Below, piece by piece: positions 39,993 to 47,435 of a stretch of 64,000 nt of DNA. The position numbers were made by a program, and so were the translations under genes. The number at the start of each line of letters is the position of its first letter. Within the stretch, counting starts at the first letter, position 1. This stretch comes from Hyphomicrobiales bacterium (GTDB lineage Bacteria; Pseudomonadota; Alphaproteobacteria; Rhizobiales; Rhizobiaceae): NCBI GenBank assembly GCA_017305925.1, contig JAFKJW010000179.1, positions 1-64,000 on the forward strand, written 5' to 3'. The notes beneath the pieces were generated by a model. The model worked only from the letters and a program-made list of their open reading frames with translations, was not told where the DNA came from and made no database searches.

Positions 39993-41909
39993 TTAAGCCT
40001 CCCCGGCTTCATATTTTTCAATGAATACGACGGCATCTTCCGCCGTGAGGGGGCGGCTGAAGAGATATCCTTGGCCCAGCTTGCAGCCTTCCGACGCCAC
40101 CGATGCCAGCTGGTCCTCGGTTTCGATGCCTTCTGCCGTGGTCCCCACGCCGATATTCTGGCTCAGCATGATGATGGAGCGCACGATCGCGGTGTCAGAG
40201 TCGTTGCTCCACAGGCCCTGGATGAAGCGCCGGTCGATCTTGATCTTGTCGAAGCGGAAGTTGCGAAGGTAGGCCAGCGACGAATAGCCGGTTCCGAAAT
40301 CGTCGATCGAGACGCGGACCCCGAGTTCGCGGATCGCCTCCAGGATCCTGATGTTCTTGCCCTCCGTCCCCAGAAGGGCGGTCTCGGTGATCTCTAGTTC
40401 CAGCCGGCACGGCTCCAGCCCCGTCGCCGCCAGCGTATTGACGATGGTGGGCAACAGCGACGGGCTTTCGAACTGGATCGGCGAGAGATTGACCGACACT
40501 CCGATATGGTCCGGCCAGTTCTTGGCCTGCTCGCAGGCCTGGCGCAGCACCCAGGCGCCGATCTGTGCGATCAGGCCGGTCTCCTCGGCGACCGGGATGA
40601 AGGTCTCGGGCGACATCATGCCGCGCGTCTTGTGCGGCCAGCGCAGCAAGGCCTCGAAGGCCGTGATCCCGCGCGAGCCGACATCGAAGATCGGCTGGTA
40701 GAAGACTTCGAATTCCATGTTGGCGACGGCGCGGTGCAGGTCGATCTCGATCTGGCGACGCTCGCGCTGCTGCTCGAGCATGCGGGTTTCGAACAGCACT
40801 ACGCAGCCGGTGCCCTTGGCCTTGGCGTGGTACATGGCAAGATCGGCAGCGTTGATGAGGCCGTCGAGATCGCCGCTGAAGCAGCGTGCCCGGGCCAACC
40901 CGCAGCTCGCCCCGACCCTGACGGCGTTGCCGTTGATCGTGTAGGGCAACGACAGGGTCTCGACCAGCTTGGCCGCCCTCGCCTCGACCCCCTCGCCGGC
41001 GTTCTCCATCACCGCCGCGAACTCGTCGCCGCCGAGCCTCGCGGTCAGCGCGCCCTCGCCCAGCGCTGCCGCCAGCCGCTCGCCCACGCCTGCCAGCAGC
41101 TTGTCTCCAACGTCATGGCCGTAGCAGTCATTGACTGCCTTGAAGCCGTCGAGGTCGATGAACAGCAGCACCGGTTCGGTATCCCTGACCGGCATCTCGT
41201 CGAGCACCTGGAACAGGCAGTCGCGAAAGCCCTGACGGTTCATGAGGCCGGTCAGCGAGTCGTGAAAGGCGAGATAGCGCAGCCGGTCCTCGGACACGGT
41301 GCGTTTCTGGGATTCCTCGGCGAGCATCAGCGAGGCGCTCTCCAGCTTCTCGTCGAGCACCAGCGAATGCTGCTCCAGCAGTTTCTTTTCCCGCAAGGTC
41401 TTGTCGGCCACGCGCTTGCGCTCCAGCTGGGCGTTGATGCGCGCCATGGCGACCTCGAAGTCGACCGGCTTCGTGATGTAGTCGTTGGCGCCCAGCGCCA
41501 GGCTCGACACCACGTCCTCGCTCTGGCTCTTCGCCGTCACCATGATGATCGGCAGATTGGCATGCTCGGGATTGGCGCGGAGCCGCTGCAGGACCTCGTT
41601 GCCCGACAGATCCGGCATCATGATGTCGAGCAGCACGATATCGAAGCTGCTCTCGGCGATCCTGACCAGGGCATCCTCGCCGCCGGTCGCCTCGACGACC
41701 TCGAAATTGCGGCGCACGAGCCGCCGGGTCAGGATCTCGCGATTGTCGGCGACGTCATCGACGACAAGAATGCGCGGCTTGGCCTGAGGCGCGGAAGCCA
41801 CGTCTTCGCTCGGATGTGCGGGTGAAAAGGCGAGTGCGTTCTGCATGACTATACCTTTGGAGTATTCGTATTCGAGCATTTTCTGGATGGTTGCGTTGCT
41901 GCTGCCCAT
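39993..41909 (-). CDS. Response regulator with receiver, GGDEF and EAL domains
   Basis: A 638-aa cytoplasmic regulator. The receiver domain (about 46-165) has the acidic pair Asp51-Asp52, the phospho-acceptor Asp95 in LLDIMMPD and the conserved Lys in VTAKSQ. A coiled stretch leads to a GGDEF domain with intact LGGDEF and an EAL domain with intact FEALLRW and DDFGTGYSSL. It should therefore turn kinase input into c-di-GMP synthesis or breakdown. The ATG at 41909 has AGGAAGG nine bases upstream inside the end of the kinase gene, 16 bases away, so the two are a cognate pair. Confidence 0.94.
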   Translation of the reverse strand: MGSSNATIQKMLEYEYSKGIVMQNALAFSPAHPSEDVASAPQAKPRILVVDDVADNREILTRRLVRRNFEVVEATGGEDALVRIAESSFDIVLLDIMMPDLSGNEVLQRLRANPEHANLPIIMVTAKSQSEDVVSSLALGANDYITKPVDFEVAMARINAQLERKRVADKTLREKKLLEQHSLVLDEKLESASLMLAEESQKRTVSEDRLRYLAFHDSLTGLMNRQGFRDCLFQVLDEMPVRDTEPVLLFIDLDGFKAVNDCYGHDVGDKLLAGVGERLAAALGEGALTARLGGDEFAAVMENAGEGVEARAAKLVETLSLPYTINGNAVRVGASCGLARARCFSGDLDGLINAADLAMYHAKAKGTGCVVLFETRMLEQQRERRQIEIDLHRAVANMEFEVFYQPIFDVGSRGITAFEALLRWPHKTRGMMSPETFIPVAEETGLIAQIGAWVLRQACEQAKNWPDHIGVSVNLSPIQFESPSLLPTIVNTLAATGLEPCRLELEITETALLGTEGKNIRILEAIRELGVRVSIDDFGTGYSSLAYLRNFRFDKIKIDRRFIQGLWSNDSDTAIVRSIIMLSQNIGVGTTAEGIETEDQLASVASEGCKLGQGYLFSRPLTAEDAVVFIEKYEAGEA

Positions 41910-41925
41910 AGGACGTGACCTTCCT

Positions 41926-43332
41926 TCAGGCGGCGTTCGCGATAGGCGGCGTGTCGATGAACTTCTGCGTGTCGTCCTCGGCGAGGTGCGCCGGGATGTC
42001 GATGATGAAGACCGATCCCTTGCCGATCTCGCTCGTCACGCGGATCTCGCCGCCGAGCAACGCACAGAACTTGCGGGTGATGGCCAGCCCTATTCCGGTG
42101 CCGCCGAAGCGCTTGGAGATGCTGGCGTCCGCCTGGATATAGGCCTCGAAGAGCTTGGGGAGCGCATCGGGCGCGATGCCGATCCCGTCATCGGCGACCG
42201 TCGCGATCAGCCGATCGTCCGCAATGGATTTTTCGACGCGCAGGCTCAGCGTCACGGTGCCGCCGCGGGTGAACTTTCCGGCGTTGCCGAGAAGGTTGAT
42301 CAGCATCTGCGCCACCTTGGTGCGATCGGTGTTCAGCGTCTCGGCGCGTGCCTTGCAGTCGACGACGAGACGATTGCCGTTCTTTTCCACGGTCGGCAGG
42401 ATCGTCGCGACGACGTCGTCACAGAGCTGGCCAAGATTGAAGGCGCCGCTCGCGATGGAAAGCTCGCCGCGTTCGATCTTGTCGGAGTCGAGCGCCTGCG
42501 ACACCAGCGAGAGCAGATGCTTGCCTGCGGCGTTGATGCGCGACAGGTCCCGTGCGGTCTGCGGCACCACGTCGCTCCTGTCGGCGCAGTCCTCGATCAG
42601 GATGTCGGAATAGCCGATGATGACGTTGAGCGGGGTCCTGAGTTCATGGCTCATCTTGGAGAAGAACAGGGAGCGGTCGCGGTTGACCTTTTCAGCGATC
42701 TTCTGCGCCTGTTCGAGTTCCGCGACCGTGCCCCGGTAGCGCTCGGCCTCGACCTGCAGTTCGGAGCGCAGCGCCATCACGCGCGAGTAGTAGAGCGCCA
42801 TCCATGTCATGTAGACGGCGGCGGCCACGATCGACAGCCAGCCAAGCTGGCTCAGCTTCTCGGGTGGTATGTCGTTCGGCACTCCGAAGAAGCCGACGCA
42901 GCCCAGGAACACGGCGAGATTGACCGCGAAGACCGTGATGACGAGCGCCAGCATCTTGGACATGTAGAACAGCCCGAGCATCAGGCTGATGATGAGCCAT
43001 GGCAGGAAGGGCGAGCTGAACCCGCCGTAGAAATAGGTCCCGACGAGCGAGACGCTCGTCAGGCCCTGGAAGGAGAGCGCCGTCACCAGCGTCATGTTGC
43101 CGGTGGCGCGCAGGATGAACGGCAGCGACCAGAAGCTGACGATGCCGACCATCAGGGCGACAAGCTGCGGCGTCACCGTGGGTGACACGAAATAGAGGAA
43201 AATCCCCATCGGCTGCGCGATCACAGGGCCGGCCAGATGCGTGAACACGAAGATGCGAGCCATCTCCATGTTCGTGCGGCCCTGAATCACGTTATGCGGT
43301 ATGAACCAGTTGATGATCTTGTTGTTGGTCAT
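41926..43332 (-). CDS. Six-span membrane sensor histidine kinase
   Basis: A 468-aa kinase. The N-terminal ~200 residues carry about six hydrophobic spans with no large periplasmic loop (HLAGPVIAQPMGIFLYFV, YFYGGFSSPFLPWLIISLML and others), the build of sensors for small lipophilic signals such as CqsS and LqsS. HisKA (FSKMSHELRTPLN) and a complete HATPase domain follow (INLLGNAGKFT, DDGIGIAPDAL, GGTGIGLAITRK). The start at 43332 (MTNNKI) is chosen over 43365. It sits between the oxoamine synthase and the receiver-GGDEF-EAL gene, suggesting it senses the product of the former and signals to the latter. Confidence 0.92.
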   Translation of the reverse strand: MTNNKIINWFIPHNVIQGRTNMEMARIFVFTHLAGPVIAQPMGIFLYFVSPTVTPQLVALMVGIVSFWSLPFILRATGNMTLVTALSFQGLTSVSLVGTYFYGGFSSPFLPWLIISLMLGLFYMSKMLALVITVFAVNLAVFLGCVGFFGVPNDIPPEKLSQLGWLSIVAAAVYMTWMALYYSRVMALRSELQVEAERYRGTVAELEQAQKIAEKVNRDRSLFFSKMSHELRTPLNVIIGYSDILIEDCADRSDVVPQTARDLSRINAAGKHLLSLVSQALDSDKIERGELSIASGAFNLGQLCDDVVATILPTVEKNGNRLVVDCKARAETLNTDRTKVAQMLINLLGNAGKFTRGGTVTLSLRVEKSIADDRLIATVADDGIGIAPDALPKLFEAYIQADASISKRFGGTGIGLAITRKFCALLGGEIRVTSEIGKGSVFIIDIPAHLAEDDTQKFIDTPPIANAA

Positions 43333-43374
43333 TTGTCCCCACCCCGAGACCCGCGCAGCCGACAAGGCTTGTGG

Positions 43375-44718
43375 TTATCCGGCCAGCCGCTCTTCCATCA
43401 GGTCGAAGCCGGCGTCGAGCCGCGCCTGCGCAATCCGCATGGCGGCATGCAACCGGTCGGCCGCGGCCGTGACCTCCTCGTCGGTATGTCCGGCCATGAC
43501 CTGGAGGCGGAAGCGGGCAAGCCCCTTGCCCACGGCCGGAAACTCCACCAGGTTCGAGATAAGGCCCATCTCCGGCAGTGCGCGTGCAGTCATGCGCGCC
43601 AGCGCTTCGTCGCCGGTCTTGACTGCGACGATGGCCGAAGGATCGCCGTAGCAGTCCATGCCGCGCGCACGGATGCGGGCCCGCAGATTGACGATGTTGG
43701 TCATCAGCTTGCCGCGCAGGTCCCTGCCTTCCGCGGACTCGACGATGTCGAGCGCCTTGGTGATGGTGGCGAGCTGGGCCGGCGACAGCGCGTTGGAGAA
43801 AGTGCAGCTCGGCGAGTAGAAGCGCAGATACTCCTTTACCGCACGCGACCTGGTGGCAACGAAACCGCCGTTCGAGCCGAAGGTCTTGGAGAAGCTGCCC
43901 ATGACGAGGTCGACCTTGCCGAGCATGTTCTGGATGCCGATATGCCCTGTCCCGTCCTTGCCCAGGCAGCCCAGGTCGTGGGCGACGTCGACCATCAGGG
44001 TCGCGCCATATTCATGGGCGAGCTCCTGGAGCGCGCCGATGTCGGGCGTATCGCTGTCCATCGAGAACAGCCCTTCCGTCACCACCATGACGCCGGCATT
44101 GGCATCGCGGCGGCGGATTTCCTTCAGGCGCTCGCGGCAATGCTCGACATCATTGTGGCGGAACAGGACGACATTGCGCGTCGCGGCCTGCGCGCCGGTC
44201 TGCAGGCAGGTATGGGCGAGCGCGTCCATCACGATGTAGTCGTGCGAGCGGATGATGCCCTTGAGGACGCCGAAGCCGGCGGCCCAGCCCGTCGGGAAAA
44301 GGATCGCCTCTTCCATTTTCAGGAATTGCGCGAGCCGCCGCTCCAGCGCAACGGACGTCGACGTGTTGCCGACGAGCGCCGGAGAACCGGCCGAATGGGC
44401 ACCGAATTCGTCGATTGCAGCCTTGGCTGCGGCCAGCACCGCCGGATGCGACGACAGGCTCAGATAGTCCTGCGAGGCGAAGTTGACGCCGGTGGTCAGG
44501 TTGCCGCTGTCGTCACGGACCGCACAGCTCGAAGCGGGACCGGTCTCGGTCGCGCGGGAGAAGGGCCAGGTGCCCGACCGCCGCCTGTTGTCCTGCCAGT
44601 TGTAGAAGGCGTCGCAGCGACCCAAAAGATCGGCTCCCTCCATGACGCGGAAATCGCGCATGCTGCCCTTCAGAGCAGTCTCCGGAACCCCATCAATGGT
44701 TTTTGTTTTTGTGAACAT
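43375..44718 (-). CDS. PLP-dependent alpha-oxoamine synthase, possible autoinducer synthase (CqsA/LqsA-like)
   Basis: A 447-aa fold-type I aminotransferase-like enzyme of the alpha-oxoamine synthase group (KBL, AONS, serine palmitoyltransferase, CqsA, LqsA), which condenses an acyl-CoA with an amino acid. Predicted PLP contacts are Lys278 in SFSKTFGSNGG (Schiff base), Asp244 and His247 in VDVAHDLG, and His169 in DALAHT. About 50 residues precede the usual fold. Isolated KBL is normally paired with threonine dehydrogenase; here the neighbours are two sensor kinases and c-di-GMP proteins, which points to signal synthesis. The precise substrate is unknown. The GGGGAG ribosome-binding site lies within a hairpin. 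Confidence 0.85.
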   Translation of the reverse strand: MFTKTKTIDGVPETALKGSMRDFRVMEGADLLGRCDAFYNWQDNRRRSGTWPFSRATETGPASSCAVRDDSGNLTTGVNFASQDYLSLSSHPAVLAAAKAAIDEFGAHSAGSPALVGNTSTSVALERRLAQFLKMEEAILFPTGWAAGFGVLKGIIRSHDYIVMDALAHTCLQTGAQAATRNVVLFRHNDVEHCRERLKEIRRRDANAGVMVVTEGLFSMDSDTPDIGALQELAHEYGATLMVDVAHDLGCLGKDGTGHIGIQNMLGKVDLVMGSFSKTFGSNGGFVATRSRAVKEYLRFYSPSCTFSNALSPAQLATITKALDIVESAEGRDLRGKLMTNIVNLRARIRARGMDCYGDPSAIVAVKTGDEALARMTARALPEMGLISNLVEFPAVGKGLARFRLQVMAGHTDEEVTAAADRLHAAMRIAQARLDAGFDLMEERLAG

Positions 44719-44722
44719 TGCA

Positions 44723-44749
44723 CTCCCCGTGTTTGCGTATTGCGGGGAG
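44723..44749 (-). promoter_or_regulatory. Hairpin enclosing the ribosome-binding site of the oxoamine synthase
   Basis: On the mRNA, CTCCCCG pairs perfectly with CGGGGAG across a 13-base loop. The 3' arm contains the GGGGAG ribosome-binding site, four bases before the ATG at 44718. Closed, it would block initiation; heat, a small RNA, a protein or coupling could open it. Regulation is inferred from geometry only. Confidence 0.6.
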
Positions 44750-44905
44750 AAAATAGGGTTTGGCCCGATACCAATCCGTTAAATTGCGATCTATTCCGGG
44801 GACTGAGCGCCGGGATAGTTAATAGTTGATGCAATTTCGTTGAATGCCGCGAAAGCCCATGACAGCGGGCGATGCGGCTGGGGAAACCACCGTCGGGCGG
44901 TCCGG

Positions 44906-46333
44906 TCAGGCCGCCCGTGTCGCGTGGGCGGGCTGCGCGGCGTTGGGCATCCGCGGCGACCATGCACGCGGTACCAGCATCGTAAAACAGGTTCCTTTGC
45001 CGACTTCGCTTTCGACCGAAAGGTCGCAACCCATTGCGTGCGCCAGCTTGTGGATGATCGTCAGGTTGAGGCCCGTACCGCCATATTTGCTGGCTGCCGC
45101 GTCGCGCCGGTCGACCAGGGACTCGAACAGCGTGGCGAGCCGTTCTGGCGGGATGCCGCTGCCGTTGTCGCGGACCGAGATCGCATAGGCGTCGCCCGGC
45201 AGCCCGATGGTGGCGCTGCGGCAACGCAGCTCGACATGGGCGCCGGGCGCATGCATCGGGACATTGTCGAGGATCGCCCCGAGGATCTGAAGCAGGCGTT
45301 GGCTGTCCGTGCTGATGGCAGATTCCTTGGTCTCGATGAACAGCTCCAGGGTGTTGCCGGCCTCCCGCATGGCCTGCCTCACATTCGAAGTGGCCTCCTG
45401 CAGGAGGTCGATGATCTGGTGGTCCTCCACCGTGAACAACATCCGGCCCGCTTCGATCTTAGACAGGTCGAGAACGATATTGATGAGGCGCAACAGGTAC
45501 TGCCCGGCATCGTGGATGCGGTCCACGTCTTCCCGCATCTGCGGGTCCTGGCTTTCCACAGCGTCTTCCTTCAAGATCTGGCTGTAGCCTATCACCGCAT
45601 TGAGCGGGGTCCTCAATTCGTGGCTCATGCGGGCGAGGAACTCGGCCTTGTGCTTTCCTGCCTCGTCGGCGGCCACGATCGCGCCCCGCAGCTTCTCCGT
45701 CGCCTGTCGCCGGCGGCGCACCTCGCTCTCCAGCTCCACGCCTGCATCGAAAATGCGTGCATAGTAGATCGCCATGGTGGCGACATAGCAGAGGGCTGCG
45801 ATCGTCGACACGCCGCCCAGCGCGACGAGCGCGACCTGCGGAACGTCGTTCGGCGGCGGGTTGGTCGTATAATAGAGGATAAGAAAGATGCCGAACGCGC
45901 CGGCGAAGATCGACATGAGCTTGCCCTGAAGGCGCGCATTGCCGCCGATATAGAAGAAGGAAAGGATGGGAATGAGCAGCACCCACGGCAGCGTTGGGGA
46001 CAGCACGCCGCCGTTGAAATAGCAGCTCCAGTAGATGCAGAAATTGAGATTCAGCACCGAGGTGACGACGAGCGCATTGTAGTCCCAGTCCCGGCGCAGC
46101 AGGAACGGGAAGACCCAGAACGCCGTGATGCTGAGGGTGAGCACCAGTATGTCGAGCCCCGGCGTCGGGTCGACGAAATAGAGCGCGATCGGAACAGAAT
46201 TGCCGAGGATCGGCCCCATCGTATGGCTGATGAGGAACATGCGGGCCTGGTTCGAAGCCTCGCGATCGTTCCGTATCGTTTCAGGAACGAAATAATCGAT
46301 GAGACGCTGGTAACGCGCCGAAAGATTTTTCAA
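44906..46333 (-). CDS. Second six-span membrane sensor histidine kinase with divergent N-box
   Basis: A 475-aa kinase with the same plan as the one at 41926-43332, including a matching membrane sequence (CYFNGGVLSPTLPWVLLIPIL versus TYFYGGFSSPFLPWLIISLML). HisKA is intact (LARMSHELRTPLNAVIGYS), as are the G1 box (DNGSGIPPERL) and G2 box (GGTGLNLTIIHKL). The N-box is degenerate: LGAILDNVPMHAPG keeps the Asn but lacks the usual basic residue and KFT. It is upstream of the oxoamine synthase on the same strand, 187 bases away. It may be a weak kinase, a phosphatase or a modulating partner. Confidence 0.9.
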   Translation of the reverse strand: MKNLSARYQRLIDYFVPETIRNDREASNQARMFLISHTMGPILGNSVPIALYFVDPTPGLDILVLTLSITAFWVFPFLLRRDWDYNALVVTSVLNLNFCIYWSCYFNGGVLSPTLPWVLLIPILSFFYIGGNARLQGKLMSIFAGAFGIFLILYYTTNPPPNDVPQVALVALGGVSTIAALCYVATMAIYYARIFDAGVELESEVRRRRQATEKLRGAIVAADEAGKHKAEFLARMSHELRTPLNAVIGYSQILKEDAVESQDPQMREDVDRIHDAGQYLLRLINIVLDLSKIEAGRMLFTVEDHQIIDLLQEATSNVRQAMREAGNTLELFIETKESAISTDSQRLLQILGAILDNVPMHAPGAHVELRCRSATIGLPGDAYAISVRDNGSGIPPERLATLFESLVDRRDAAASKYGGTGLNLTIIHKLAHAMGCDLSVESEVGKGTCFTMLVPRAWSPRMPNAAQPAHATRAA

Positions 46334-46480
46334 GACCCCAAGCTCCCGCTTCCGAAGGTGACGTCTTTCCAGTCCTGAAGGTACGTCCCCCTCACCGGAG
46401 AAAGGCCGGACGGCATGCGCCTGGCGAAGGCGGCATACGCGCCGTCCTCCGCGGGTGGGGAAGGTGCGCTCATGGCGGCC

Positions 46481-47254
46481 CTAGAATTTCACGTTTATCC
46501 CGAGCCGCGGCATCACCATATCGTTCTTGAAGCGATAGCTGATGGACTCGCCCGGGAACGCAGCCGGATCGACGCCGCGCACCGTCCGGTCTGCAAGATT
46601 GACGTAGAGCGTCTCGAATTTGAGGCTCACGCTGCCGGTCATCCGGTGCTCTATGCCGGCGCCGACCGCATAGCCGAGACGCAGTCCCGACGCGGACCAG
46701 TCGGGCGAAGCGTAGCCGACCTCGGGCATGGACAGCTCGAAGCGGTTGCCGACATCGCCTGCGGCGAGGCCGGCCGTGCCGAACACCATCGTGTTGCCGA
46801 AAGCAAAGCCGCCGCGGGCGCGCAGCGTGCCGAGGACCCCGAAGTCGGTCTGGTAGCGCGTGTTGGTATTGATATCGAAGGGCGCGATCGCATGAGTATC
46901 GTCGAGCCGCGAATAGCTGTGCTGCGCGTCCGTCCAGGCATAGCCTATGTCGGCCTCGACGCCGCCCACGAAGGATCCGGACTGGAAGTTGATGCCGGCG
47001 GCGATGCCACCCGCGCCCGAGACGTCGTCGCCTTTGATGAGACCGGGAAACAGGCCGTAGCCGACATCGGCCGGAATCAGGACCCCGGAATAGTCGGCGA
47101 GCTCGGCGCGGCCCGAGCTGATGCCCAGCCCGCCGAACACGCCTGCATAGGAGCCGGACCAGTCGGCCTGCCCCAATTCAGGCCCGGAAAGCCTGTCGGC
47201 CGCCGCCGCCGATCCGGCAAACATCACCATCGTCAGGAATAGGGCACGCCGCAT
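46481..47254 (-). CDS. Omp25/31-like outer-membrane beta-barrel protein
   Basis: A 257-aa protein with a signal peptide (MRRALFLTMVMFAGSAAAA) and a barrel of alternating strands ending in Phe (RLGINVKF), the usual outer-membrane sorting end. The opening WSGSYAGVFGGLGISSG resembles rhizobial and Brucella Omp25/Omp31/RopB surface proteins (W-x-G-xY-xG-x-x-G). It is probably monocistronic; the 181 bases upstream should hold its promoter. Confidence 0.85.
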   Translation of the reverse strand: MRRALFLTMVMFAGSAAAADRLSGPELGQADWSGSYAGVFGGLGISSGRAELADYSGVLIPADVGYGLFPGLIKGDDVSGAGGIAAGINFQSGSFVGGVEADIGYAWTDAQHSYSRLDDTHAIAPFDINTNTRYQTDFGVLGTLRARGGFAFGNTMVFGTAGLAAGDVGNRFELSMPEVGYASPDWSASGLRLGYAVGAGIEHRMTGSVSLKFETLYVNLADRTVRGVDPAAFPGESISYRFKNDMVMPRLGINVKF

Positions 47255-47435
47255 GTCGGAATCCGTTGCCGAAAGGTTTCAAGCAGGGCACCTGCTTGTC
47301 CAAAATCTGCTGTTGTCCAATGTTTCGAACAACATGGCTAAGAAACGGTTAATGGCAGTTATCAAAATTCGTAGGGATTTGTTCGACACGGCCCGCGGCC
47401 GCCCGTGGCGAATATGCCGGCCGCGCCCTCTCCCA

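Noticed and set aside
43375-44718. Ordinary KBL for threonine breakdown
   Set aside because: No threonine dehydrogenase is nearby, the active-site context (DVAHDLG, SFSKTFGSNGG) is not the usual KBL form, and all neighbours are signalling genes. It is not fully excluded and needs phylogeny.
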